This document shows positions 1-13,017 of a stretch of 64,000 bases of DNA, in pieces. The stretch's first letter is position 1; each line of letters starts with the position of its first letter. The DNA lies in NCBI GenBank assembly GCA_013399015.1, contig VWZX01013781.1:797926-861925 (forward strand), written 5' to 3'. Both the position numbers and the translations under genes were made by a program. The notes beneath the pieces are model-generated. The model made no database searches, was not told the origin of the DNA, and saw only the letters and a list, made by a program, of their open reading frames with translations. The DNA is from Galbula dea. Taxonomy: Eukaryota > Chordata > Aves > Piciformes > Galbulidae.

Positions 1-3000
1 GCCAGAAGCAAAACATTTGTGTGCACAAGAGGCCAAATGATAACGTCATTGCTGCCGGGGATGATTAACTCTGTCCACAGAGGCACAGAAACAGAAATTG
101 CTTTTGCCCTCTTTTCAAGGTGTGAACAGAATCTTGTCTATGAAATCCATACACCTAGAGGATAAAATGAGGTTTCTTTTGACTTAGAAACAATAGGAAG
201 TGTTTAAATTGCAGACTATGAGATAAGGTACAGACCAAGAGAGGAGGAGAAGTTTAAGAGAAGTGGGATGATGAATATCATTGTAAAAAACAAAAAAATT
301 CTTGCTAGAAGAAGAAACCCCTGTTTTCTGCAATTGGATTTTAACTGAAGCATAATGAGCATTAGTTTTATCAGCATGACTTCAAAGCACTTTAATATTA
401 TAAAATACTCTTGCGGGCTCCAGTCATCTGCAGATGTAAAGTTCAGCAGAAATATTTCATGGTCCATTAGCACAGTAGTACAGTGGCTTGCTGAAAAGGT
501 TCCAGGCTGTGTCTGTTGTTTCGCAGTCGGTGGTACACCTTCCCACCTTCCTTCTCACCTGCTTCCCAGGGGACAAAGGACATTAGTGTGATTATATTGT
601 AAAGCCAGCTTCAAAGTGAACTGGCAGGTTTTAATAAGAAGCTCGTTGCCATACTGTAAATAGCATGGGACATACTAAAAGGCCTGAACCTGGCACACTA
701 GTGATCATGACAAGGAGAATATGGCTCATTTAGCAAAACTTGTACTTAGAGATCATGCGCAGTATAAGTCAAACAGACGGGTGGTTTCTCTCGGCTTCAC
801 TAAAATAGGATCAACTCTGGGTAATGTGTTCATCTGAATTACAGTTGATGAGTATTTGTCTTTGTATAACGGGCAAAGAGGGACATTGCAATAGTTAACC
901 CCAAGTCAAGGAAATAAAATAAATAATGGTTCTTTTGTAAGTCAGGACACTTTTGACTTCAAGTGAGTTCAGGTTGAATTAATACAGGAATTGGGATAAG
1001 AATTGTGAGTGTTTTTGGCTCCTGGGCACCTGGCCAAACTAGTGGGCTGCTTTTTTGGTAGGGCAGTTCTGGCTTCTTCCTCATATGGGCAAGGCTAGTT
1101 TGCTTGATGCCATATGGAAGCTGCTTAACATTAAAATTATTAAGGAAACATTCATAAGTTTAATTTGAAATTTGTAAAAGAAAATGCATTTGTCATGTTC
1201 TACTATAATAAAGTATTTTTCTAAAAATGTGGTGGTGGCCCAAAGGTTTTTCATTCATCTTTACTATCAAAAAACAGATGATGTTTTATGGAAGTCTGTC
1301 TTGTTTTTTCTTGTTCCTTGAATATAGGGAATATTATTTATTGTGAGTTTACAACAGGTCAGAAGAGAGCCAGAAGCCTGATTCTGATTGTAATGCTCTG
1401 ATTTTACTGAACTATGCAAAGACATTACTAAGCTCTACTGTACATTGTGCACTTTCACTAGATTACATATCATGTTATATAGATACATAGGTTACATATC
1501 AAAAATAAGAAATTAGAAATTGGTTCAAGAGATGAATACTAAGCTGACATAATGTTTGTTGATATATGATGGTTGTATGCTTTCACATCACTTTCTGGTC
1601 CTGTTTCCTAATCTGCTGGGTTGATGGAGTGAGAAAATCATGTCCACCACATGAAAATCTCTTGCATGTTCTCTTTTTAAGAATGTAATTTATTCAAACA
1701 TGATTAAGAAACTTTCCAACTGTCACATTATTCTTCTGTAAAAATACTTTCTTTTATCATGTGACAACTGAGAGTCACCCTCGCTTTCCGAACAGGGAGC
1801 TTGTCCCGTAGGATACAGCATCATAATTATGCAGGCTTGCAAAGAGGAGCCAGGCTTGCTGCAGCTGAGGTGCAGGGGAGGTAGCAGGGTTGCAGCCTGT
1901 GCCATGATGCCCTGTCATGCCTGCTCAGCTCTTTACTCCCTTAGGTGTGGGGCGTGGGCAGGTGGTCATGTCTCAGGTTTGTTGGCTGGCATGTGTTATG
2001 CAGGGTGCTTTGTGCTTGTTGGCTTTATTCTGAACGTGGGGAGGCAGATCATAACGGATCTAGCTTTAGCCCAGTTTAAGCTGCAGCCTTGCTATCCTCA
2101 GCAGGGAGTCTGTGGGAGGACAACAGGTAGCTGGAATTGAATGTGATACTAGTGTGTGCTCTTGGGGTCATGGCAGACCTTTGCTGTACAGCTTCTCTTT
2201 ACTTTGGAGGCCTTGGGTGCTATTTAAAGCACAAAGAAAGGGGGGAAATGACATTTAAAAGAATGTAACAGGCTTAATTGAAAAACCGAAGCAAAGTCCT
2301 GCCTTCTCTTGGACTAAAGCACCTGCTAATGTCTCCTAAACCTGTGGCTGTGTCCTGAGTGCTTTAAAGGAGGAGTCTACTGTGCAGCTGGAAACAAGAG
2401 GTATGACTTAGTGGGATTTGGATGCCATTTCTCAGCCTGAAGCATTGAGGGTTCAGTAGTTGTCAGTCTTCAAGTATATGTATTTCCTCTGTGAATGTTC
2501 AAGATACTGAACTTGCTCTGATGATAGAAGGATCCCTATGTATTAGACTTACACAGGGAATCTTTCCGCTAGGTTTTAAGTATTGTTTATATGTGGTGAG
2601 CTGTGAAGCAAGTTTTCTTTGCAAATGTTCTGGAACACATTGGTTAATCCTTGTGTTTGGATGTCATGGGATGTCCTGGGACATCTGGCATTGGTTGTGT
2701 TTTGTCCCGCGTTGCCTGTCCCAGGTAAAATCTGACTCCAAACTAGTAAGTTTAGGCTAAGGGGAGTGGCTAAACTGAGAGTATTATTTCTTTATAGATT
2801 AGTTATGTATTAGTTATAATCTATATTTCTTATAGATTAGGCAGCAATCTATTCTGACAGTCAACATGTTTCTGCCCTGCTAATGACCAAAAGGAGGAAC
2901 ACTCTGCTTCCACAGTGTAGTGGGCTTTTGGTTGGTTGGTTGGAACCTTAGTGGTTCCTCTAGAGATTTGTGTTGGGACCGTGTAAAGGACTCTTACCCT

Positions 3001-5956
3001 TTACTGGAAGTCATCACCTGCAGAACTGACCTTTTTGTAGGTGAGGTCTGCACTCATTACTACACACTATTTACTGAAGCGTGAACATAATGTGTCCAGG
3101 AAGACTCACCTTCTCCACTAGACAGATACTATATAATGTGTCTGATAAGTAAAACTACCATACCCATACCAGAGCAGCCCACATTTTGTATATAGCAAAA
3201 GCTCCTATTTTCCAGCTAAGAGATCCAGCTGGTTTGGAATAGGGCAGGGATTTATGCTAGCCTGTAACTCCTAAATACACTGGCTACCTAGGGCTCCTAG
3301 TGCCTGTGTGCTTTGTTTTCTTTAATTGTTTGGGTTTGTTTGGATTTTGTGTTTGTTTTTTTTATTCCTAACTGGGAAGTTTTTGTGGGGTTTTTGTTTT
3401 TTTTTTTTTGTTGTTGTTTTTTTGGTTTTTTTTTTTTTTTTGTGACTTGGAAAAGGAGAAATGATTTTGTTGTGATTTAGAACAGAAAGAAGATCTGGAG
3501 CCTAACAGCCTCTTTCTTGCTCCTGAGAGGAGGACAAAAAAGGGGAGGGCAAATGCTTCCTACCCCTGAGCCTTGCTAGCTTTCCACAAAAGGAAAGCGA
3601 TATCCTTCTGGTGCAGGTTGTGGGCAGAGGAGATATGGCAGCTGCCTAGGATGTGGTCATGGACACACAGGCCATGTATATGGTAGAGATGAAGCACTCA
3701 AAATTCTTCTGTCTCCAACATGTTTGCACCTTTCTCCTGCTGAAGGCATGGCCTCCTTCAAAAAGGTCTTGGCTATGTCTCTTCTAAGCCTGCATCAGCA
3801 GAAACTGCTGAAGCACTCAATGCCCGCTCAGTGAGAAACCAGATGGTGTCGTTACTTTTGACAAGATGTGGATTTTTGAGATGAACTTTTCATGCTTCCC
3901 TTTCTTTAGCAAATCTTCATGTAGTAAGAAGATAAGAAATAGGATGATGCCGTTTTTCACTCATCTTCTACCCTATACTCCCCAAATGCTTTTTGGTATT
4001 AATTCTTGCTGCAGCCTCACAAATATCTTATGTGATTCTGTTGTGCATGTTTATTTTAAAGCCATGGCCACTGCCATTTCTATGGTGTGCTGTTTGCTTT
4101 GCTGCCATGTGCAATGTCTGGTTTTCTTCCGTCTTAACACCTACTACTTGAGAAACGACTTTGTCAGTTTTGGTAATCTGCAGCCCGGCACAGTATTACT
4201 ACATGTGACCTTCAGCAGTGTGTGGTGTAACATTTACCCTTTTCCCAAAATTTCTGTCTGTCTCCTACATCTATTACTGAAAACTGTTACTGACATTTCT
4301 GAATTGGAATGGGTTGCTCTAGGGAGAACACTTCCTCTTTTACATTTAGCAAGCTAAATCATCAGCCCAACAAGCTATCAGCTCAACAAGCTCTTGTGGA
4401 GAGGCTCTCCTTGTCTTTTCATCCTCATTCCTTTTCATCCGTTATGAGTATTTTCTCACCACTTTGTATGCTTTCAGCTTAACCTCACTCTTCATCAGTG
4501 CTGTAGGACAACATCAATGGAATATTTAATCTGAGGAATATTTAATTAATGTACTGTACTATACTACAGCTGTGTAGAATGACTTAAAAATGTACCAATT
4601 CTCTTGTAACATGTTATTCCTGATGACCAGGTGAAGCTAGCTAAGTATCATCCAGACCCATTTTATTGCATGTTAGAATTGAATTTTTGAGCAACTAGCA
4701 TTTCATTACTTTTTTTCATGCTAGCAGCAGCAAATTTTTCAGTAGGTAATCAGTCACATAGTAAAACCCTTTCTGGTAGCATTACTGAGTACTAGAAAAG
4801 CTTTTCGATGTGAAGACTCTGAAGTCAGAACTGGGATCTGACTCTGCAAGTAATTCTCACATTCCTAACAATACTGACTTCAATTAAATTGTCTAACTCC
4901 GAGCATGGAATGGTAATTATTCTGGCAGGGGAAAGCTGACAGTGTTTTTAAACCTATTTTTATTGATACATTTTAAAACTTCACTTATTCCAGTCCTTCC
5001 CTTTTTCTGTATTGCTGCACAAAAATCCATCAACTGTTTCTGCCTGGTATCTGCAAAGTGGAATTTTTGTTCTTTTAAAGTTGAATAGAAGGAAACATCA
5101 TGTCTGTGGTTTCACCATCTGCATATAAAATAGTAATTTATTTAAAAATATTTATAATATCTAACCCTTTGATTTTTCAGATCTATTTATGGATAAAATA
5201 TCCTAGGTATTTTATAGCCCCCAAATAGCTTAAGTTTCATATTTAATTTAAGAGTTTTTGATGCTGAACCACATATTTGTAAAGGTTCATGAAAGCTAAT
5301 TTAATCAAAGGAAAATTTAGATAAAGACTACTTCACCTTAGAAGAAGCTCATTAGAGGATGATGACTTAATGGTGAGCCCTTTCATGAAGCCTTTATCGA
5401 ACAGCCTTTAGCTTAACAGGGAAACTAACTCTGTTTTCTGGATATGGAAGGGATTTTTTCCCTGTAATTTAGGAATGACGGTTTTTTGATTTGTTTTGTG
5501 TTTCCCTGGATAAACAGAGAAAGGTATAAAAACAGTTGGAAGAAATAAAATAATTTCTGAGGAAGAACAAATCAACAAGTAACAGCTTTCAATGGAGTAA
5601 TCTAAAGGGCCAAATGATAAATGAATGGAAACGGGTTCTTGTGTATTGTTTTGGAGACTAAGCACATTGAATTGTTTCACAACCAGCATGCCTAATTATT
5701 GTGTCTGCCAAATTCATCTCTTTAAATCGTTCCCAACTTTTGGATTGCTGCCTAGAATATTACTGCATTACGTGTTTCAACTGGTTGTTCCCTTGTCACG
5801 CCTTATTTCATGAAGGAGGCTGATTTTGTTTGGAAAAAAGACATAGGAGCAAGCATTGGCAGTATGCTTGCAATATCTGATAAGAAGGGATGATAGGTTT
5901 CGTAATGTTGATTTGAATGAGTTGCACGTGAACTGATACTTTGTTTGTTTTGTCAG
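1..5956 (+). other. Non-coding sequence upstream of the start-codon exon, probably a 5'UTR intron
   Basis: No convincing coding exon is seen. The longest frame (3866-4357, 163 codons) has no recognisable domain and looks like chance. The sequence is AT-rich and CpG-poor, with no CpG-island promoter. It includes a T-rich stretch near 3310-3443 and a short GGTT run near 2928-2943. It ends in a good acceptor at 5955-5956 (pyrimidine-rich, then TCAG). It is therefore most simply an intron between an upstream non-coding exon outside the window and the ATG exon. Confidence 0.55.
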
Positions 5957-6633
5957 GTCAGTGACTTAAAAAGTGCCTTTGTCAAGTCACTTTTATGAGC
6001 AAGGACTGCTACGCTTGTGTTCTCAAAATCCCGTCTTTGCCAGCCAGACATTGCCTTCACCTTACATCTGGCAGAGGATACCTCACCTGTCTCCATTTGC
6101 CAATTAGTTGATGGGAAACTGAAAGCAGAAAGAGGAAGAATAATTGCTATTGCTGGGACATGAACAAATGACTGCTTTGCTTTTCTTGTGTGATCAATAC
6201 CAGCAAGCAACCGCCAGAGAACTATTCTATCAAGGAGCGCCATTGCATTGAAGGACCTTGGCTTAGAACTGGTGCATCTCTGACACAATCAACAATCCCA
6301 CGTGTTTTACAGACAGAAATGCGACTGAGCATGTTTTTTCCCAGCCAAAAGTCTACAAATGGGACTTAATGATTGATGAGTGACTGCTTGCTGATAAACT
6401 TTCTCTGTTTATTCTGCTTTGTGTGTGTTGGACATCGTTAATTGTCCCCCATTTTTTTTTTTAACTTTCTTTTCAATTGGAATTGAAATTATTCTGGTTA
6501 TTTTTTTTGTTGCGTGGTTTGTTTTGTTTTCTTTTTTCCCCCCCCTCTCCTTTCACTTAGTCATTACTTTTGGAAATTTCTTCGACATAGTAGAAGTGAC
6601 CACAATTTACAAATTTGAAATCAACTTTTCACC
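5957..6633 (+). other. MBNL2: Probable 5'UTR part of the start-codon exon, with upstream ORFs
   Basis: The stretch lies between an acceptor-like site (TTTTGTCAG ending at 5956) and the ATG at 6634. In the paralogue MBNL1 the first coding exon also carries most of the 5'UTR and is bound by MBNL1, which makes a long UTR plausible. It contains several short upstream ORFs (for example 5995-6111, 6168-6251, 6319-6369 and 6376-6441), none overlapping the main ATG. About 14 YGCY tetramers lie between 5990 and 6430. A second, very strong acceptor ends at 6560, so the mature exon may start at 6561 with only 73 nt of UTR. Transcription of 5957-6560 is inferred. Confidence 0.5.
6381..6560 (+). promoter_or_regulatory. 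MBNL2: AG-free zone and strong internal 3' splice site before the ATG
   Basis: From 6381 to 6558 there is no AG dinucleotide (178 nt). The zone ends in a long T- and C-rich tract and CACTTAG at 6554-6560. Such a layout marks an AG-exclusion zone with a distal branch point. Possible branch points are TGATAAAC near 6392-6399 or TTAAC near 6460. If used, the exon starts at 6561 and the upstream ORFs are removed. The T-run itself lowers the chance of AG, so the zone is weaker evidence than those at the 54-nt and 95-nt exons. Confidence 0.55.
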
Positions 6634-6807
6634 ATGGCTTTGAATGTTGCTCCTGTAAGAGATACAAAATGGCTAACGTTAGAAGTGTGCAGGCAATTTC
6701 AGAGGGGAACTTGTTCACGCTCTGATGAAGAATGCAAATTTGCACACCCCCCTAAAAGTTGCCAGGTCGAAAATGGAAGAGTTATTGCCTGCTTTGATTC
6801 CTTAAAG
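6634..6807 (+). CDS. MBNL2: MBNL2 first coding exon: start codon and zinc finger 1
   Basis: This block encodes residues 1-58. The ATG has a strong initiation context (ACC before it, G after it) and starts MALNVAPVRD, the MBNL2 N-terminus. The first CCCH finger is complete, C19-x7-C27-x6-C34-x3-H38. Finger 2 begins with C53 and is completed by the next exon. MBNL finger pairs bind YGCY motifs in pre-mRNA and mRNA. The exon ends after codon 58 (AAG) at a GTAAGA donor, phase 0. The open frame continues to 6861 only by read-through of the intron and should not be taken as protein. In MBNL1, skipping of the equivalent exon gives an unstable N-terminally truncated product. That this also happens in MBNL2 is inference. 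Confidence 0.97.
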
Positions 6808-9703
6808 GTAAGAAAAAAAATGTGCATTGTACTGAAAGTAAAATGTGAAATGGTGAGTTAAAACTAAACCAGGTTAATCAAAAAGTGATTTGTTCTCTCA
6901 GCAAGATGTATGTTAATACAAATGTTGTTCATCATAACTTCTGTTTACTGAGGCTTTTAAAAGATTTCTTTCTAAGGATTTTCATTTCCAGTGTCAGTAT
7001 GTTGTTTACAAAAACTGCATACGACTGTGGGATACAGGATTGCTTACAGCTGGTGTGCAGTTCTGTTCTTCTAAGTACATTTTATGATTTAGCATTATTT
7101 CCTGACAAATGAAAATACGTAAGTGGCACAGTTCTAGGCCTTTACCAGAGTCTTAATGAAACAAGTCATATGGAAAGAGTGCAGACTCTTTTGTTTAAAT
7201 AAACACAATTAAGATCCATTACTTCAGTTTTGGCATGAGTCGTTTACCCATGGGATTGGGGACTCTCAGATGAATTAATAGCATTGATAATTACATGTGC
7301 ACATAGTGTCAGTCTAGAAAAGAGTGCAGGGAATCTCTCCTTTGAAGCATATTTAGCAGTTATGTTGTTAGACTGTCAACAGCTTTTGATTTCCTAGTGA
7401 CATCAGGCATGCTTTAGAAAACTATTTTAAAAGTTCTGTGGAAATACTTTGTGTACTGCAGAAAAGAAGATTAATGACCTTGTGGGATCTGGGAAGTACA
7501 CAGTGTTTTCTGCGATGATACATTTCTGTTCTCATGTCAACAGGATGAAAAAGCTTATTTCATATAAATAATTAAAGGACAAAATTGAGCATTTTGCATT
7601 TTATTTTGAAAGTTTTAGTTGTGGCTTTGTCTTTTGGGCATGGGAGAGTATCTTGGCTTGCTTTTTAAATTCAGCTCTGTAGATAAAAATTTCAGTTACT
7701 CACCAAGAACTCTCTTATTGTGAAAACATTAGAGTGAATGAGAAGAAAATTCAGTGTTATTTGAAAATGTTAATTTATTTTTATTATAACTTTTAGGTGC
7801 ATTGCAAAATATCATGCTAGGCATCTTTCTTTGGGTTTTCTCGTTTCTTCTCTTTCAAAGATTTAAAGGAAAGCAACTCAGGGGAAATCTTTGTGTAGGC
7901 GTTGTGTTCTGTGTATCCTACAAGACAGAACAACACCTCATGGCAATATGTCAAGTGCTATTAATGACCTTAATCCACGGATTACTGCACGATAAACTGT
8001 AACAGCTTCTTTGTAGATGTTCTTGTATATTGGTTGTCTGCCAATAGGATTTTTTTTTTTTCTTGGACAGGCCAACAGTGTCTGTGGTAAATGGGCAGTA
8101 TTCAGCTTTTACAAAAAATAAGCAAGTCAGCAGTATTTTTTTTAAATACAGTTTTTAACAATTGTAAAGACTCAGAGCTGTAGCTAGGAGATTGGAGGTG
8201 GGCAGCAGGGCTTGGTCACCCCTGGGCTGGCAGGGTGGTGGGTTTGCAGTGCTGCTGTATCGCCTTTGCTGAAGTGGTGACGTGTCTGTCCTTGGTGCCT
8301 GAAGATAGCATTGCTCTGCCTAGAAGTGTAGGGAACTCACAGTGGAGTTGCCAGCTATTTGAGCTGGAGACTTTGGTGAAGGGGATGGTTATCACCCATG
8401 AATCAAAACTGGAGTCTCAGCCTGAGCTGATAATACTGTGAAGGGAAATCCTGAGGGATTGCTGTGGGTAAATTACTGACAACCAGCATCATTGCTCAGT
8501 GGAGAGAAATCCAAAACCATGTAAAAAATGTAGTCAGAGCAAGCAGATGTTTTTTGTCCTAGTGTGGGAGACATCTGCTCCAAGGGGCCAGCTCTCTCCA
8601 GCCTGGCTATGGTGGCTGAAGTGGTGCTGCTCCATCCTGCTGCCCGTTATTACCCTCATCCTAGCTGGCAGAAGGGAGCATGCACCTGGGCTTCCTGTCT
8701 TGTGTTTCTAGTTGAGTCTATTGCGTTAAATTACTGCTGAATATGGGATTATACCAAGAAGCCAGATTGTGGCCTGAAGCAGCAGAGGTGGAGGTACAAG
8801 ATGTCTTTCTGCCAGCCCTGCTGCAAGCAGAGGGAGATCCAATAACGGGGTGACAACATCTTCAATTGCAGCTTGTTGGAGCTGTCTCTGTGTGCTGCCT
8901 GACCCCACAGTGCATAAAAAGCTATTAGAGATCATTGTGAACGCATGGCTCTTGGCTGTATTAACTGGTGTTCTCACAGCCATTCTCTCTGTTATCCAGA
9001 AGAGTGTTTGTGCATCGCCGTATGTATGTCAAGAATGTGCCTAGTTAGCTCAGTTTGCTCTTACTGCTGGTTGAGAGACTTATGTCATTAGTCATAAAAA
9101 TCTATTTGATGCATAGCTTTTGGAAATACTGGTGTTAATCATAGTTTGAGAATAAGGCTTTTGGCATTAAACAAGCAGGATAACTTCTCATGTAAATAAA
9201 CAAACAGAACAGCCTAGCATGATAGATAGAATCAGAATTTAATTAAAAAAAACAAGAGCTGTTTTCCTTGCTGAACACTCAACCACACTTCAGTGAAGGC
9301 AGTTATTTAGAGTTTATTTACATAATATCTAGAGCTTTGGAGACTTAGTGTTTTAACTGTCTTGGTTTGGTGTACCTGCTGTAAAAATAAATTATAGTGG
9401 GTATCTTGAGTCTCTTTTGAATAAACATCTTCCTACCCAGAGAAGACAGATTTTTTTTTTAGTCTTAGATTGAGGTATGTGTTACGCTTAGGTGGTGCCT
9501 GGTAGTTAGAGCTGCTCACTGAAACACTCTGAAAGAGACTTCTCCTTTACACCCTGATTAATCAAAAGAGCCCCTGTTTTGGGAAGGGACATGAGCTCTC
9601 CTGCATGCCACCTTCTTTCCAGATTTCCATGGTAGGCAAGGGACCATGGTATCAGCATCTGCCAGCTGGATCAGACTAGTGAAGCACTAGTATGGAGCTA
9701 CAC

Positions 9704-10158
9704 AGAGAGTCCAGCAAAAAGCCACAAAGATAATGAAGGGTCTGGAGCACCTGTCCTATGAGGAAGGGCTGAGAGAGCTCCGACTGTTTAGCCTGGAGAA
9801 GAGAAGGCTCAAGGTGATCTCATCAGTGTATGTAAATACCTAAAGGGAGGGTGCAAAGAGAACAGATCCAGGCTCTGCTCAGTGGTGCCCAGTGACAGGA
9901 CCAGAGGCAATGGGCACAAACTGAAATCTAAGAGATTCCTTCTGAACATCAGGAAACACTTTGTCACTGTGAGGGTGACTAAACACTGGCTCAGATTGTC
10001 CAAACAGGTTATGGAGTCTCCATCCTTGGAGATTTTCAGAAGTCATCCGGATTTGGTCCCGGGCAGGTGACTTTAGGTGGCCCTGCTTGAGCAGGGGGTT
10101 GGACCAGTTGATGTCCGTAAGACCCTTCTAACTTGTAACTGTGCTGTGATTGTGTGAG
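9704..10158 (+). mobile_element. CR1 LINE, 5'-truncated 3' end
   Basis: The sequence matches the end of CR1 ORF2 and its 3'UTR in sense orientation: GAGAGTCCAGC...GCCACAAAGAT, CTGGAGAAGAGAAGGCTC, CAGTGACAGGACCAGAGGCAA, then TTGGACCAGTTGATG and GTGATTGTGTGA. A frame at 9882-10070 still reads as the reverse transcriptase C-terminal tail (MVPSDRTRGNGHKLKSKRF). It is truncated at its 5' side, as most CR1 copies are, and has no poly-A tail, as expected for CR1. It is inactive. Confidence 0.93.
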
Positions 10159-13017
10159 CAGAAGCGTTGTCATGCTGACTTGCCCATAGTCTCAGGGCTG
10201 CTCTAAACTAGCAAAATCTGATGTTGGAACTGAAGGAAATAATCCCAGCCAGGGACATCTGCCACCATGCTATGCCACATCCTCCTTTGTGCTCCTACCA
10301 CTGTCTTTGTGATTGTATGGTGCATCAGGATGGGAAATTTATTGTGGTTAAAGCTAACTTCTTGTTGTAGTTGCTGCTGACAGAAGGGAGAGGAGCCACG
10401 TGTCACCAGCAGAACATTGGTTCACTTTTACTGGTGATAGTTCTGTGGCCTTAGGCCAGGCTTCTGGAGTAACATGATTGCATCAGAATCCAAATTTGCC
10501 TGTTTTAAAAGTGTATTCGTAGGTCTATTGTTTCCAAGTAAAAGGTCAACAGAATTAAGTAGGCTGTTTGCTTTTAACTCAAAAGGGATTTTTGGCTCTG
10601 TATACCTGTCCTTGCAATACTTGACTTTAAACCCAGTGAAAGTTGCAACAGCAACCCACTGAATTCATTACAGTTTTGAGGATCCCCTGTTGAAGACTGT
10701 CTGGACTCTGAATATCCTTCGTCTGTGAGATGCTCCAGGATAGGCAGAAATAGATAACACTAATTAGAGTCTGGTTCAGATCTAGGCCAGAAACTTGCTG
10801 ATTTTAAGCCAGGTTCTGCCATGTGGGCTTCTGAGATGCAGCTCAGTATTTGTTTCTCTCTCTCTGGTGAAGGACAGAGCCTGGTCTGTTTGGAACAGGT
10901 AATTTTTTGGGTATTAGAATAATGCAGGTGGATCACTCCTGTACACCTCGTGGATGATGGATGCAGCAGTTGGCCAGATGGGTGCCCATTAATTAGCCAG
11001 TCATAATTGTCTTCAGTGATGGGCCTCCCTCCAGCAGAAGACCCCTGTGGCTCAATCAGCTGGTGTGGCCACATGTGCTCACCCAGAACTGTACTGGACA
11101 AGTGGCCTCAGTGACCTTAACGTAAGGATGAAAGTGTCTCCAAGCTAATCTGGTTGCCTGTGCCTGAGCTGAATGGAGGGGTACTTCTATGGTGAGGCCC
11201 AGAGCCCTGATGGTAGGTGGGAAGATGGAGGATGCTGAGGAAGCCAGAGGCATTTCTGCTGCCTTAAACCCTCTTGAAGCCTTTTTGAAGCCGTTACAGG
11301 CTCCCCTTTGGATGCTGCAGTGTTTGTGCAGCAGGAAGGGTTGGTGAGGAGGCTTATAACTGGGAACTGCTCTGTTTATATTTTTGTACTTCCCTTGGGG
11401 TTCAAGTAACTTAATAAAAAAGTGAAGAACCCAGGTATATAACATTTAATATATCACATTTAGATACCTCCAAGTTGGACACTATAAGTAAACCTGTTTT
11501 CAAAGCTTTCTTGCCCTGCTAGTAATAATGAACAAAATCCTTTCCAAGGAATGCTAATATATAGTATAATTTGGAATTAAAAACAAAAAAAACCCCAAAA
11601 GACAACAACATTAAAATGAATGCTGATGCCTAAGAGGGGAGAAGGGAAAAGCTTCACAGATAAAGTATGATCATGTACATTTTGCTAAGAATTGACTCAT
11701 GTTTGCAGGCAAGTCTGGGTTTTAAATCCTGGTGTTATGTCTCAACTAAGTCTTATACCCTTTCTGCAGGTCAGCTACAAGAAGGATATGTTGTCTAAGC
11801 TAATACAGATAAGAGGTGTTATCTTGAAGAAACTGTCATTGCAAGTTTTACAGTGGTAAAAAGAAAACAAAAGATTCTTTGGGGTTGCAGTTGGCTTTTT
11901 CTGTATTTTTATCTATTTACTAGTGTCTGAACACTTCAGACTGTTCTATTTATTGAGCCATCAGACTAGTGTAAACTGTTCATTTGCATTTCATGAAAGC
12001 CTTTTAAGAATATGCCTACCTGGTCTCATTTGGGACCATGGAATAAAAGGTAATTGAAAGCAGTACACAGAGACCTGTTTACCGAATGAAAAGGGTTCCA
12101 GGAAAGTAAAAGGAATTTTAGGAACATCCACTTTGTTGAAATATCTGGAACTGAAAATAATCTGCTTAAGATAGCCTCAGCTTTATTTAGAAAAAAGGAA
12201 AAAATAGTGTCTTTGTAAAGTGAGCAGGCTGCTTTTAAGACTGTGAGCTCAGAGTTAGGATGCAGTTGGTAGTCATTGCCTTCTTGTGATTCTTTTGTGG
12301 CCCTCTAAATGTTTTACAAATGTCAAGGACTCAGGATCATCTCACACTCTGAAGTAGATGGGTGATACCTGCTCACACTGGGCAGGTGAGACAGTCCAAG
12401 TAGACTGTAGAAGAGCACCATATGCAGAGGGGACTGACTAGTTTTGTCTATACTGGAAAGCATTTAAATGAGTGTTTATACTATCCTAGCTGACTGACTT
12501 TTCTGCCTGTCACCCAGTTATGTGGTGTGGCACTGTTTAAAGACAAGGTGAGTTCAAGGGCTGTGCCTACAGCTGGAGAAGAATGACTGAAACAGGCAGA
12601 CTCATTTCTCCTGGATAACAGAGTGGCTTATTCCTTCTGGGCCCATGAATTTTGTCTGCTTTGCTGCACAGTGACCCAATTTCAGCAGGATGGGAGGGCA
12701 GAGGTTGCCCTTTTCGGTAGTTGTGGAGTCTGGGGACGTGGAAGTTGCAGGCTGAAACCTTCCAGGTAGAGGATGCAGAATCTAGATCTCTCTCTTCCTG
12801 CAGAGCAAGAAGTTGATTCCCATCTTTTCTTTTTCACTCAGCTCTGTTTTTTTCGTGTAAAAAGTCCAATGAACTACAGGTAGTCTGAGAACAACCACCT
12901 GGCAGAAGCTTTCATGTGTCTGAGTTGCTGCGAAGTGTGGGCATGAAAAGAAAGTGTCAATCAAGGCCAGTTTCAGATGACTGAGAGTTAACTCTGTAGA
13001 CTCCCTCTGTATTCAGA

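Noticed and set aside
3866..4357. 163-codon frame upstream of MBNL2
   Set aside because: No recognisable domain or motif, many Cys/Phe/Leu as expected from T-rich DNA, and no splice or initiation context.
6808..6861. Extension of the first coding frame past the exon end
   Set aside because: A canonical GTAAGA donor lies exactly where the MBNL2 protein must continue in the 42143 exon; the extension is intron.
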